From the NCBI RefSeq assembly GCF_020829495.1, contig NZ_JAIVFQ010000031.1, forward strand, positions 1-64,000: a stretch of DNA of 64,000 nucleotides, read 5' to 3'. This stretch comes from Nostoc favosum CHAB5714. GTDB taxonomy: Bacteria > Cyanobacteriota > Cyanobacteriia > Cyanobacteriales > Nostocaceae. Made by a program: the position numbers and the translations under genes. How positions within the stretch are numbered: the first letter of the stretch is position 1; each line of letters begins with the position of its first letter. The notes beneath the pieces are model-generated. The model saw nothing but the letters and a program-made list of their open reading frames with translations. It was not told the DNA's origin and ran no database searches. This document shows, piece by piece, positions 8,564 through 17,227 of this stretch.

Positions 8564-9196
8564 TTAAGTATGGTGTGCAGCAAGTCGTTGAAATGCCGAC
8601 GGCGCTGGAATATCTACGAGGTGCTTGCGTATCACCTCGGCACACGCACCTGGGCTTAACAACGAGGTATCGACTTCAAGATCATAGATGCCAGGGATGT
8701 GGACTTCACGTTGCCATAATTGAACCGGATGTGGCATCAACGAGTCGGCTGTACTTCCTACTTTCCCCCCCGTCTTTTGTCGCCGTTCCATAATAATCTC
8801 AATTGGGCAACGAACGCCTACGAACAAGACCGGCAATCCGTTCAAACGCCGCGCACTATCGGCCAGAATGCCCCGTGGGATTGCGTAGGCGTCATGGTGT
8901 CCGACATCAACCACGACATTCAGACCCAAGCGGCTGTGGGCGGCAATGGACTCATACATGGCGCTGTACAGAATGGGAACAAGGGGTTCGATGTCCTGGC
9001 GTTCTCCCCCTGGCCGCAGACCGATCCCAGGTAGGTATCGTGGGGGAGTCATTTGCATAAACCTATCGACACCCAAGTTCATCCACAGACCATCAAATGT
9101 CTCCTGGATAACTGCGACAATGCTCGACTTTCCCGATCGCGGGGCACCATTCAGGATGATAATCTGTCCTAGCTCCTGTGTCTGCCCCATGATCAC
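8564..9196 (-). CDS. P-loop kinase of the chloramphenicol phosphotransferase-like (CPT) family
   Basis: 210 residues with a Walker A loop GAPRSGKSS (17-25) right after an N-terminal beta strand (IIILNG). The following ...PPRYLPGIGLRPGGER and VVVDVGHHDAY segments, and VLFVGVRCPIEIIMERR, are typical of the CPT family, whose founding member phosphorylates chloramphenicol in Streptomyces. Substrate here is unknown; most family members in other bacteria are uncharacterised. ATG at 9196 and at 9190 are both possible. GC content appears higher than in neighbouring genes, which may indicate transfer. Confidence 0.8.
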   Translation of the reverse strand: MIMGQTQELGQIIILNGAPRSGKSSIVAVIQETFDGLWMNLGVDRFMQMTPPRYLPGIGLRPGGERQDIEPLVPILYSAMYESIAAHSRLGLNVVVDVGHHDAYAIPRGILADSARRLNGLPVLFVGVRCPIEIIMERRQKTGGKVGSTADSLMPHPVQLWQREVHIPGIYDLEVDTSLLSPGACAEVIRKHLVDIPAPSAFQRLAAHHT

Positions 9197-9338
9197 TCCT
9201 CGCGTCTTTAATATATAGTTAGCAGTTCCACGTTAAGGCTAAAACGTTGAATAGGCAATTGAAAATGCTTCAATCTCAGCTATGAGGCATTGGCTGAGGT
9301 AGAGATTTGATTGTGAGTGCAAGCACATTGCAAGGAAG

Positions 9339-9559
9339 ACCGCTCCCGTTAAGAGTTAGACTGCTCCCGTTAAGAGTTAGACTGCTCCCGTTAAGAGTTA
9401 GACCGCTCCCGTTAAGAGTTAGACCGCTCCCGTTAAGAGTTAGACCGCTCCCGTTAAGAGTTAGACCGCTCCCGTTAAGAGTTAGACCGCTCCCGTTAAG
9501 AGTTAGACCGCTCCCGTTAAGAGTTAGACCGCTCCCGTCACGAGTTAGACCGCTCCCGT
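9339..9559. repeat. 21-nt tandem repeat array, about 10.5 copies
   Basis: Unit GCTCCCGTTAAGAGTTAGAC(C/T), period exactly 21, with only C/T and one TAAG-to-CACG variation between copies. Because 21 is divisible by three, the array reads through as heptapeptide repeats in several frames, which creates spurious open frames on both strands. It resembles the long tandem repeats common in Nostocales. Confidence 0.92.
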
Positions 9560-9600
9560 TGATTTCCAATTTTCTGGGTTTAGCTCAAACGGTTAGAAGC

Positions 9601-9629
9601 CCCACATCCTACCCGTAGGGAGGTGTGGG
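9601..9629 (+). repeat. Bulged hairpin resembling a tnpB-element right end
   Basis: CCCACA-T-CCT-A-CCC / GGG-AGG-TGTGGG, 12 paired bases with two single-base bulges, preceded by GAAGC. This layout recalls IS200/IS605 right ends, so it may mark a decayed element upstream of the intact tnpB. Confidence 0.4.
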
Positions 9630-9640
9630 ATGAATAGCCG

Positions 9641-9714
9641 GACAAAAACGAGGTACACCCCTAACCGATGTTGACTATCACTCAACGAGGATTAGGGGTG
9701 TCCGAGTTTTTGTC
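9641..9714. repeat. Inverted repeat beside the RHH gene / tnpB element
   Basis: Left arm GACAAAAACGAGGTACACCCC and right arm ...GGGGTGTCCGAGTTTTTGTC pair over about 22 bases with a small mismatch block. The right arm is also the last codons of the RHH gene on the minus strand, so the arm on the left is an inverted copy of that coding end. It could serve as terminator or as element end. Confidence 0.7.
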
Positions 9715-9849
9715 AATCCCTGGAGTTGGCAACGAGTCAATAAAGTCTTCAAGTATTTGAGTCATAGTCTTATCTTTCCATACTGAATATAGGCGTAACT
9801 TATTTAATCGGCGTTCACTTATTCGTATTTGTAAATATTTATTTTTCAT
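9682..9849 (-). CDS. Ribbon-helix-helix (CopG/MetJ/Arc-like) small protein, divergent from tnpB
   Basis: 55 codons, ATG at 9849-9847, TGA at 9684-9682. The translation starts MKNKYLQIRISERRLNKLR and continues with WKDKTMTQILEDFIDSL. The basic beta strand (YLQIRIS), then helix with RRLNKL and the second helix TQILEDFID match the ribbon-helix-helix DNA-binding fold. It is transcribed away from tnpB, and the 63-bp gap between the two starts would hold both promoters. A role in controlling tnpB or the element is inference. The family assignment is by pattern and not certain. Confidence 0.6.
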   Translation of the reverse strand: MKNKYLQIRISERRLNKLRLYSVWKDKTMTQILEDFIDSLPTPGIDKNSDTPNPR

Positions 9850-9912
9850 TTTCGTACCATCATAGTCACTACATTTATGGGATTATAATAATACAAAGAA
9901 GGTAATAAATAA

Positions 9913-11136
9913 ATGAGGACTGCATATCAATATAAGCTGCGACCAACAAAACAACAAGCTACTGAAATAGATAGGTGGTTGTCGATGTTGTGTTCACAGT
10001 ACAACTATCTGTTGGCTGACAGATTTAATTGGTATGAGCAAAATCGTTGTCCAATTAACGCTTGTCCTCTTATCTGTTATCTTCCAGAGTTGAGGGACAA
10101 TCCTGACTATTACAGTCAAAAGAAAACTTTACCCAATCTCAAAAAGACACATCCTCATTACAGTGATATTCACTCACAAGTTTTACAGGATGTAGTTAAA
10201 AGGGTTAAGGTGACATTCGACCGTTTTCTAGGTGGGGATAGCAACGGCAAGAGAAGCGGTAGACCTCGCTTTAAGTCTCGTGACCGTTACCGGACTTTTA
10301 CTTATCCACAGATGAAGGATGATTGTATTCAAGGCAGTTTAATAAATCTTCCGAAACTGGGAAATATTAAAGTTATTTTGCATCGTCCCATACCTGACGG
10401 GTTTAAGACAAAGACTGCCTCTGTCACCAAAAAAGCTGACGGGTACTACATCACTCTCAGTCTAGAAGACCCAACAGTTCCAACTATTAAGCCTAATATC
10501 AATCCTGAATCAATTACAGGTATTGACCTTGGTTTAAAGGAGTTTTTAACAACTTCTGATGGTGAACCTGTTGCAATCCCTCAACACTACCGCAAGTCTC
10601 AAAAACGGTTACGTGTCATTCAAAAACGTGTTTCACGCCGTAAAAAAGGCAGTAATCGTAGACGCAAAGCTGTTAAGCAATTGGGTAAGCAACACAAAAA
10701 AGTTGCTGATAAACGCAAAGATTTTCACTTCAAAACAGCCTTGCGACTGCTGTCAAAATATGATGTTGTAGTTCATGAAGACCTCAATGTTAAAGGACTT
10801 GTCATGTCGCGGCAAGCTTTATCTATGCATGACGCGGGATGGTCAAGCTTTTTGTCGATACTGTCAAACAAAGCCGAAAATGCTGGTTTGTTGGTAATAG
10901 CTGTAAATCCTAAGAATACGTCACAAGATTGTTCTAGCTGTGGAATGAAAGTACCTAAAAAGCTGCATGAAAGATGGCATTCTTGTCAATGCGGATGTAG
11001 CCTTGACCGTGACCATAATGCAGCAATAAATATAAAAAACAGAGCGCTGGGGCATCGCGTTCTTAAAGCCAAGAGTCTCCTAAGCAATAGCCGGATTGTC
11101 TTGGAAGCCTACACTGTACTCGTAGAGTCAGTGTAG
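9913..11136 (+). CDS. tnpB: TnpB, RNA-guided endonuclease of a solo IS200/IS605-type element
   Basis: 407 residues. The N-terminal half has the basic RPTKQQ helix region and [11 protein letters not shown]. The RuvC active site is intact: D205 (GIDLGLKEF), E289 ([11 protein letters not shown]) and D367 ([11 protein letters not shown]), with a zinc-binding CSSC...CQCGC knuckle (340-362). TnpB cuts DNA guided by omega RNA derived from the element's 3' end. No tnpA transposase is nearby, so this copy would need TnpA in trans. A TATAAT box (about 9884) and AAGAAGG lie upstream. The stop codon is inside the right-end hairpin. Confidence 0.93.
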   Translation: MRTAYQYKLRPTKQQATEIDRWLSMLCSQYNYLLADRFNWYEQNRCPINACPLICYLPELRDNPDYYSQKKTLPNLKKTHPHYSDIHSQVLQDVVKRVKVTFDRFLGGDSNGKRSGRPRFKSRDRYRTFTYPQMKDDCIQGSLINLPKLGNIKVILHRPIPDGFKTKTASVTKKADGYYITLSLEDPTVPTIKPNINPESITGIDLGLKEFLTTSDGEPVAIPQHYRKSQKRLRVIQKRVSRRKKGSNRRRKAVKQLGKQHKKVADKRKDFHFKTALRLLSKYDVVVHEDLNVKGLVMSRQALSMHDAGWSSFLSILSNKAENAGLLVIAVNPKNTSQDCSSCGMKVPKKLHERWHSCQCGCSLDRDHNAAINIKNRALGHRVLKAKSLLSNSRIVLEAYTVLVESV

Positions 11137-11137
11137 G
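11108..11137 (+). repeat. tnpB element right-end hairpin / omega RNA 3' region
   Basis: CCTACACTG (11108-11116) pairs with CAGTGTAGG (11129-11137), with an inner ACTC-GTA-GAGT stem. It overlaps the final eleven codons of tnpB, including the TAG. Followed by AGATGTCAC, comparable to GAGTATGTCAA after the hairpin at 118-139; the element end is probably about 11145. Confidence 0.75.
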
Positions 11138-11227
11138 AGATGTCACGTTGATCCGCCCGTGATTCAAATCGCGGGATAATATAGCGATGTCTACGACGGG
11201 CTACGCTTACGCTCGTTTGTATGCAAT

Positions 11228-11325
11228 AGACTTTGACCTCTCTCCAAACCTCTCTCCTAAGAGGAGAGAGGCTTTGAATCTTGCTCCCCAACGCTAGTAG
11301 GGAAGGGGTTGGGGGTTAGGTCTCT
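11228..11325. repeat. Dispersed repeat of the CTCTCTCCTAAGAGGAGAGAG type
   Basis: A hairpin formed by CTCTCTCCT / AGGAGAGAG, then GCTTTGAAT, then a GAAGGGGTTGGGGGTTAGGT tail. Relatives occur at 15553-15660 (opposite strand), around 17228-17595, 20266-20365 and, diverged, 56650-56780. Members tend to lie between genes and may act as 3' end structures. Confidence 0.7.
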
Positions 11326-11418
11326 ATTGGACTCAACTGAGAAATCGCACCCTCTTTAACTTAGAGATTAAGGTAAAATTATAATTAAAAATATTAAGAA
11401 TTTTAAAGAAGCTAATCA

Positions 11419-12933
11419 ATGTCCAGCATTACTCTTGACAAAAGTAACTCTCATGTCGTCGTTATCGGTGCGGGAATAGGTGGACTGACTGCTGGAGCAT
11501 TATTAGCTCATAGAGGTTACAGCGTCTTAATTTTGGATCAGGCTCTCGTACCAGGAGGCTGTGCTTCGACGTTTAAACGCCAGGGATTTACTTTTGATGT
11601 GGGCGCAACTCAGGTTGCGGGGTTGGAACCAGGGGGAATTCACCACCGCATTTTCTCAGAATTGCAAATAGATTTACCGCAAGCAACGCCTTGTGATCCT
11701 GCTTGTGCGGTGTATTTACCTGGGGAAAGCACACCGATTAATGTCTGGCGCGACCAAAAGAAATGGCAAGAGGAACGACAAAAACAGTTTCCCGGTAGCG
11801 AACCGTTTTGGCAATTGATGGCAACTTTGTTTGATGCCAGTTGGGAATTTCAAGGACGCGATCCGGTGCTACCACCACGTAATTTATGGGATTTGTGGCA
11901 GCTAGCGCAAGCGGTGCGTCCTAGTACATTAATTACTGTACCCTTCACTTTGTTTACGGTGGGAGATGCTTTACGGTTATGTGGACTGGGAAATGACCAA
12001 CGACTGAGAACTTTTTTAGATTTGCAATTGAAGCTATACTCCCAGGTGGATGCAGAACAGACAGCATTACTTTATGCCGCCACAGCGTTAAGTGTATCCC
12101 AACTGCCCCAAGGATTGTTTCACCTCCAGGGAAGTATGCAAGTATTAAGCGATCGCCTGGTACAATCCTTAGAAAGAGATGGCGGCAAATTGTTGATGCG
12201 CCACACTGTAGAACAAATCAAAGTAGAAAACGGCAAAGCTACTGCTGTAGTCATTAGAAATCAAAAAACTGGCGAAGTCTGGACAGAAGCCGCCGACCAC
12301 ATAGTTACCAATGTCACCGTGCAAAACTTGGTGCAGTTATTGGGAAAACAAGCGCCATCTGGATATAAAAACCGGGTGGAAAAACTGCCCCAAGCATCGG
12401 GTGCGTTTGTGGTGTATTTGGGTGTAGATGCCAGCGCGATTCCGCCTGAATGCCCTCCCCACCTACAATTTCTGTACGATGTCAATGGCCCGATTGGTGA
12501 GAATAATTCCCTATTTGTTTCCGTCAGTCATCCTGGAGACGGCCGCGCACCGGAGGGGAAAGCGACAATTATTGCTTCTTCATTTGTCGATCCTGCACAA
12601 TGGTGGCAGACTGATGATTATGAAGGACTAAAAGAAAAGTTTACCCAAGAAGCGATCGCTCGTCTTGCCCAATACTTCTATCTCAAACCAGAAACTATTA
12701 TTCATCAAGAAGCCGCAACACCGCACACTTTTGCCTATTTTACAGCCCGCGATCGCGGTATAGTTGGCGGTATTGGTCAAAGAATTCCTACCTTTGGCCC
12801 CTTTGGATTCGCAAATCGTACACCAATCCAGCATTTGTGGTTAGTTGGTGACTCCACCCATCCAGGTGAAGGTACTGCTGGAGTGAGTTATTCGGCGCTA
12901 ACGGTAGTCAGGCAAATTGAGGCGCAAAGGTAG
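11419..12933 (+). CDS. crtD: Carotenoid C-3',4' desaturase
   Basis: 504 residues, phytoene-desaturase/CrtISO superfamily. FAD-binding HVVVIGAGIGGLTAGALLAH at 13-32, then VPGGCASTF (44-52) and the C-terminal FAD motif LWLVGDSTHPGEGTAGVSYS near 474-493. The segments DVGATQVAGLEPGGIHHRIF and PPRNLWDLWQLAQA are typical of cyanobacterial CrtD, which introduces the 3',4' double bond in myxoxanthophyll/myxol glycoside synthesis in the membrane. CrtISO is the closest alternative but differs in these segments. No other carotenoid gene is in the window. Confidence 0.88.
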   Translation: MSSITLDKSNSHVVVIGAGIGGLTAGALLAHRGYSVLILDQALVPGGCASTFKRQGFTFDVGATQVAGLEPGGIHHRIFSELQIDLPQATPCDPACAVYLPGESTPINVWRDQKKWQEERQKQFPGSEPFWQLMATLFDASWEFQGRDPVLPPRNLWDLWQLAQAVRPSTLITVPFTLFTVGDALRLCGLGNDQRLRTFLDLQLKLYSQVDAEQTALLYAATALSVSQLPQGLFHLQGSMQVLSDRLVQSLERDGGKLLMRHTVEQIKVENGKATAVVIRNQKTGEVWTEAADHIVTNVTVQNLVQLLGKQAPSGYKNRVEKLPQASGAFVVYLGVDASAIPPECPPHLQFLYDVNGPIGENNSLFVSVSHPGDGRAPEGKATIIASSFVDPAQWWQTDDYEGLKEKFTQEAIARLAQYFYLKPETIIHQEAATPHTFAYFTARDRGIVGGIGQRIPTFGPFGFANRTPIQHLWLVGDSTHPGEGTAGVSYSALTVVRQIEAQR

Positions 12934-12962
12934 TACAATGTCCAAGTTAGTTTTGAGGGTTT

Positions 12963-13011
12963 GTAGTAAGGACTTTAGTCCTTATTTTCTAAGGACTAAA
13001 GTCCTTACTAC
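12963..13011. repeat. Perfect 22-bp inverted repeat with self-complementary arms
   Basis: Arms GTAGTAAGGACTTTAGTCCT.. and complement, 5-base loop TTTTC. Each arm contains the smaller palindrome AAGGACTTTAGTCCTT. It starts 30 bases after the crtD stop and could end its transcript, though no T-run follows. Confidence 0.8.
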
Positions 13012-13171
13012 GAACTTGTTTACAGACTAGTAGGGGCATACGACTGTATGTCGGCAGCAACATCTTTGTAGCAGAAATAAATTTCCTGAAATGGTATAAG
13101 TCATACCTGTAACCGATGGCAAACAGGACATAAAACTGGTGAAATAAGGTTAGTGTTGCGAATCTGGAGTA

Positions 13172-14278
13172 ATGACAGACAGCGTTTTAATTCTTGGTGG
13201 ACGCGGGCGGATTGGTAGCACTGTTGCTCAGGATCTTGCTACCCATACGCAGGCACAAATTACGATTACTGGACGTTCTGCGGAGTTTGGGAAGGCTGTT
13301 AGCTTGTCTTCGGGAGGACAAGTGCAGTTTTTGGTATTGGACTTGGCAGAAGTTGACAAGTTGCGAGATGCGATCGCAAACTCTAACTTAGTCATCCACT
13401 GTGCTGGGCCATTTCATTATCGAGATACTAATGTTCTTGAAACCTGTATTGCTCAAGGCGTTAACTATGTAGATGTCAGCGACCATCGTTCTTATACCAG
13501 TAAAGCTCTCAATTTTAGTGAACAAGCTGCTGCTGCTGGTGTGACAGCAATTATTAATACTGGTATTTTCCCTGGCATTTCTAACAGCATGGTACGTCAA
13601 GGTGTTGAACAATTTGATAAACCAGAAAAGATCCATTTAAGTTATTTAGTTTCCGGTTCTGGCGGTGCTGGCATTACAGTGATGCGGACAACTTTTCTTG
13701 GGTTGCAGTATCCTTTTGAGACTTGGATAGATGGAAAATGGAAGATAATTAAGCCTTATAGTGAAAGAGAGTTAATCAAGTTTCCACCTCCCTATGGACG
13801 CACCGGAGTTTACTGGTTTGATATGCCAGAAACCTTTACACTGCCGAAAGCTTTCCCATCAGTAAAAACTGTAATTACTAAGTTTGGCTCTGTTCCCGAT
13901 TTTTACAATCACCTAACTTGGATTGCGGCACACGTTTTTCCCAAGTGGTTAATGCAGCGCCGTTACATGATTGAATTTCTGTCTCATGTCAGCCATTCGA
14001 TGACAGATGTCACTAATAATTTTAGTGGGATTGGTGTAGCAGTTCGTTCAGAAGTTACAGGGCAAAAAAATGGTGAAACCGCCGTTTATTGTTCAACTGT
14101 AGTGCATGAAAATACAGCGGTGGCTTCTGGTTGCGGCACAGGTAGTATTGCCCAGTTATTGCTAGAAGGTAAACTCAAGAAACCAGGTGTTTTTGCTGTA
14201 GAAGAAGCCCTACCAACAGATTTATTTGAAGAGGTAATGCAAAGTCGAGGAATTAAAATTAATCACAGTTGGTTATAG
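13172..14278 (+). CDS. Saccharopine-dehydrogenase-like NAD(P)-binding protein
   Basis: 368 residues. The Rossmann fold begins at the N-terminus (VLILGGRGRIGSTVAQDLA, 5-23), with TITGRS after the second strand and NLVIHCAGPFHYRDTNVLETC (71-91), the typical saccharopine dehydrogenase / trans-acting enoyl reductase segment. GVNYVDVSDH follows. The C-terminal half is family-specific. Substrate is unknown. It lies 240 bases downstream of crtD on the same strand, separated by a hairpin, so is probably transcribed separately. Confidence 0.8.
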   Translation: MTDSVLILGGRGRIGSTVAQDLATHTQAQITITGRSAEFGKAVSLSSGGQVQFLVLDLAEVDKLRDAIANSNLVIHCAGPFHYRDTNVLETCIAQGVNYVDVSDHRSYTSKALNFSEQAAAAGVTAIINTGIFPGISNSMVRQGVEQFDKPEKIHLSYLVSGSGGAGITVMRTTFLGLQYPFETWIDGKWKIIKPYSERELIKFPPPYGRTGVYWFDMPETFTLPKAFPSVKTVITKFGSVPDFYNHLTWIAAHVFPKWLMQRRYMIEFLSHVSHSMTDVTNNFSGIGVAVRSEVTGQKNGETAVYCSTVVHENTAVASGCGTGSIAQLLLEGKLKKPGVFAVEEALPTDLFEEVMQSRGIKINHSWL

Positions 14279-14558
14279 CTTAACTAGTTCCGTGGGTTTA
14301 AGTCCCCCGGTTCAATAAAAATTTTGTTTTGTGTTGGAGTTAAATCCCCAGACGCTCGCGGACTCGCTAACGCTTCGCTAATACAAAACAAAATTTACGA
14401 AAGCGTTGCGGGGCGTTCGCGTTTAGCGTCTCTAAGAGTTGCCCATTACGAATTACGAATTACGAATTATTTAATACGCTTGAGTTAAGCACACTGGATG
14501 AAAATTTCATCCGATTTCACGAAATATTCAGATACAAAGGTAGGGGCGTACATTTGTA
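14279..14558. other. Repeat-rich spacer
   Basis: Contains an inverted pair AATTTTGTTTTGT(gttgg) / ATACAAAACAAAATT (about 14319-14393), GCGTT-type short repeats (TAACGCTTCGCTAA), and three tandem ATTACGA heptamers at about 14449-14470. No gene seen. Confidence 0.6.
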
Positions 14559-15003
14559 CATTGGTGTCAACTTAACGTAAAAGTCAAAATAATTCGTAAT
14601 TTATAATTCGTAATACTTCGGCTACGCCCTTACTTCGACGCCGCTCAGTACAAGTCGGCTACGCTCTCCCAAGGCTCAGTACAAGTTCGTAATTATTACC
14701 CCACGACTGAAGTCGCTTGCTCTGAAATAAGGAATAAATTTATTTGTCTCCATAAACTTTAGTTAGTTGCTCTGTACCTTTAATTACGAATTACGAATTA
14801 TAAATTACGAATTATTTGGTCATGTACCGCAAGGAACTGAAGTTCCTTGCTAATAGCTAAAGTCATCTGAAGATGACTAAATATACTCAAAAATCTTTAG
14901 TCTACTTAAGTAGACTTTAGCTAAAAGCCAAAGAACTTTAGTTCCAGGCGGGTGAGGAAGGAAGCCAACGTTAAGCTATTTCTAGCTTAAGTTGACACCA
15001 GTG
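14559..15003. mobile_element. MITE, 17-bp-end family, copy A, with a nested second element
   Basis: Left end CATTGGTGTCAACTTAA (14559-14575), right end TTAAGTTGACACCAGTG (14987-15003). Flanks ACATTTGTA (14550-14558) and ACATTTGCA (15004-15012) look like a 9-bp target duplication with one change. The core holds the same chain of short palindromes as copy C (AAGGAACTGAAGTTCCTT; AAAGTCATCTGAAGATGACT). A 232-bp foreign element interrupts it at 14587-14818. Confidence 0.85.
14587..14818. mobile_element. Nested element with 28-bp perfect terminal inverted repeats
   Basis: Begins AAATAATTCGTAATTTATAA (arm 14587-14614) and ends with the exact complement (arm 14790-14817). GTCA is present on both sides (14583-14586 and 14819-14822), consistent with a 4-bp target duplication; removing one copy plus the insert restores the sequence seen in MITE copy B. 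The interior consists of other dispersed repeats and has no gene. Confidence 0.8.
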
Positions 15004-15156
15004 ACATTTGCACGCCCCTACTAGAGGCAAAAATTAATATACCTTGCGGTAGAAGTAAAAACTGTACCTAAACATATAGGATGCCTGTGAGCCTGGAATA
15101 TTGAATACATTTATACATAACGAAGGCTTATAACAAAACAACAAGAGGAGTTTTTT

Positions 15157-15546
15157 GTGCAAAAAATTTTATTAACTTTAAAGCAAGCGTTAAGTTCAAG
15201 CTTTTTGGTCGTTGGTTTAATTATTTTCATTAGCTTGTCAGGTTCTTTCATTTTTGTTCAGCAAGCTAGTTATGCAACTACTCTTGAAGAATTAAAGCTA
15301 ATACCGCCAGAGTATAAACCAAATTCTGAAGAAAAAATTAATCGTGCTAACGAATTTGATCCAGGTGTTGGTATTCAAGAAGAAGAACGAGAAGAAGCTT
15401 ATGAGCAAGCAATAAAAGATTCAAAAAACCTTAATACTATAGAGAAGACTTACGAAAGGAATTTGAAGGCTGAACAAGCACAAAATCCCCCAGAAAGTTT
15501 TGGGGAAAAAGCGAAAGAAGTTATTGAAAAGGTGACGGGGAAATAG
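15157..15546 (+). CDS. Secreted or membrane-anchored small protein, unknown function
   Basis: 129 residues, GTG start at 15157 with a strong AAGAGGAG ribosome-binding site 7-8 bases upstream. Residues 13-41 form a hydrophobic signal or anchor (FLVVGLIIFISLSGSFIFV) with a possible cleavage after ASYA. The mature part is charged, helical, with a repeated EE/RE content, and lacks Cys. I do not recognise it; small exported proteins like this are frequent in Nostocales. It stands alone, with repeat DNA on either side. Confidence 0.7.
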   Translation: MQKILLTLKQALSSSFLVVGLIIFISLSGSFIFVQQASYATTLEELKLIPPEYKPNSEEKINRANEFDPGVGIQEEEREEAYEQAIKDSKNLNTIEKTYERNLKAEQAQNPPESFGEKAKEVIEKVTGK

Positions 15547-15552
15547 GAAATA

Positions 15553-15660
15553 TAGACCTAACCCCCAACCCCTTCCCGACCTCTCTCTAACCCTCTCCTA
15601 CGAGGAGAGGGAAGCGGAAAAACTTTTGTTACTGGAAGGGGAGTAAAAATTAAAAGCCTC
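15553..15660. repeat. Dispersed CTCTCCTACGAGGAGAG-type repeat, opposite orientation
   Basis: AGACCTAACCCCCAACCCCT followed by CCCTCTCCTACGAGGAGAGGG. It is the complement-orientation relative of 11228-11325, directly after the 15157-15546 gene, where its stem could protect or end the mRNA. Confidence 0.7.
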
Positions 15661-15701
15661 TCTCCGGTTTTGAGTGACAGGTTTAGAAAATTAAATCGCT
15701 T

Positions 15702-17000
15702 TTACTCAAATTCATCTATTGTGGCGGGAGGAGTAGCGTTTCTCTGATTAGCAATATTGCGCTCATACCACTTCATCAATGGAGTTGCACTGATGCCATG
15801 TATAATCACAGAAGCTACAATAGTAGTGTAAGTTATCCAAGCAATTTGTTCGGCAGCTTCACCTTTTAAACCATGACCAAAGGCATAGGCGAGATAATAT
15901 AAAGAGCCGACACCGCGAATACCAAACCATCCAAATAACCACCGAGTTCCTGGGTGCAAGGTTCGGCGGTGTGAGTCTATAGGACGTTTACCTATTGTGC
16001 TAATCCAAACTCCTACAGGTCGGATTATCAAGAATAATAAAACTATCACTAATAAAGATTGCATAGCATAGTTGAGCATTGGCTGGAATAATAATATTGA
16101 ACCCAATAGTAAAATTGTCCCAACTTCCAGCAGCTTTTCAACTTTTTCAACAAATTCCAATTGTGCTAGCGGTTTTTCAGGATTTCTGTAACTGCGTTGG
16201 ACAACTAAACCAGCAACAAATACTGCCAAAAATCCATAGCCATTCACCATTTCTGTTAAGGAATAAGTTATTAGAATTGTGCTGATAGCAATAAAATCTT
16301 CCATTAACTCATCGGCAGGACGGCGTTTTTGAAGTTTTTGTTCAATCCAAACTAGAGATTTGGCAACAACAATTCCCATAACAATGCCAGCTGCGATCGC
16401 CCAAATTAAATCAACCGCAATCCACTGTTTAAACCAGTTCTCCCAGTTGTCATCTTTTAATGCATGAAGGCCAAAATAAACAAAGGGAAAAGCTAAAGCA
16501 TCATTTAACCCACCTTCAGAAGTTAAACCAAATCTCAACTCATCTTGGTCGTTTATATCGGTCAGTTGTACTTCTGATGCTAATACTGGATCGGTAGGTG
16601 CGAGAATTGCTCCTAATAAAATCGCTTCTCCCCAACTCATCCCTAAAAACAATTTACCCACAACAGCCAGCGCAAAAATTGAAATTGGCATCAGAAATAC
16701 AATCAATCGGGCTGTAATATCCCAAGTCCCCAATCTGAGAGGACGAACAATTCTTAAGCCGCAGCTAAACACAGAAATAATTACTACAAATTCTGTTATT
16801 TTTTCCAGCACTTGGGCATTAAAAACTTCATCCCGACGTAATTGAATCAGCCCAAAGGCGTAAGGGCCTAGCAAAATACCAACTAGTAGATAGATAAGGG
16901 CAAAAGAAAGAGGTAAACGAGCAATCCAACCTGACCCTAATGTGACCATCAGCAGAAGTAGACCAATCACAAATAGGTCAATAATATAGATATCTACCAT
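15702..17000 (-). CDS. CPA1-type Na+(K+)/H+ antiporter (NhaP-like)
   Basis: 432 residues with about 12 hydrophobic segments. LLVGILLGPYAFGL (39-52), GAILAPTDPVLASEVQ (about 150-165, the ATDP-like ion-binding site) and SEGGLNDALAFPFV (about 180-193, the ND motif) are the Na+/H+ exchanger core; WFGIRGVGSLYYLAYA near residue 360 is also conserved. It exchanges Na+ or K+ for protons across the plasma or thylakoid membrane. No regulatory C-terminal domain. Monocistronic by position. Confidence 0.9.
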   Translation of the reverse strand: MVDIYIIDLFVIGLLLLMVTLGSGWIARLPLSFALIYLLVGILLGPYAFGLIQLRRDEVFNAQVLEKITEFVVIISVFSCGLRIVRPLRLGTWDITARLIVFLMPISIFALAVVGKLFLGMSWGEAILLGAILAPTDPVLASEVQLTDINDQDELRFGLTSEGGLNDALAFPFVYFGLHALKDDNWENWFKQWIAVDLIWAIAAGIVMGIVVAKSLVWIEQKLQKRRPADELMEDFIAISTILITYSLTEMVNGYGFLAVFVAGLVVQRSYRNPEKPLAQLEFVEKVEKLLEVGTILLLGSILLFQPMLNYAMQSLLVIVLLFLIIRPVGVWISTIGKRPIDSHRRTLHPGTRWLFGWFGIRGVGSLYYLAYAFGHGLKGEAAEQIAWITYTTIVASVIIHGISATPLMKWYERNIANQRNATPPATIDEFE

Positions 17001-17227
17001 ATAGCGATTTATATAAAAATTAGGCGTTACTTTGTAAGCTTAGTTGTAATAGCTTGATGTTAGAAATTACCTATGGGCAGATTTTCTATTGGAGATTGGA
17101 AATTTACACCCGCTACCAAATTTGAGAAGAAGGGAACAGATAAGATCGCGCTTTGATTATTCGCGTCTGGATTACAACACAGCCCCTAAAATAATGGGAT
17201 GTAGCACGGGAATATGGCTAATACACG

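Noticed and set aside
9339-9559. Possible CRISPR array
   Set aside because: Units are directly abutting with no unique spacers; the same holds for the arrays at 42.1 and 49.3 kb. No cas genes in the window.
9276-9569. Open frame on the minus strand coding for repeated GSGLTLN heptapeptides
   Set aside because: It is the translation of the 21-nt array; the opposite strand is also open with a different heptapeptide, and there is no ribosome-binding site or conserved flank.
14279-14420. Possible tRNA or structured RNA because of GGTTCAA and paired arms
   Set aside because: No cloverleaf can be formed; the arms are a dispersed AAAACAAAATT inverted repeat. I found no tRNA or rRNA gene anywhere in the window.
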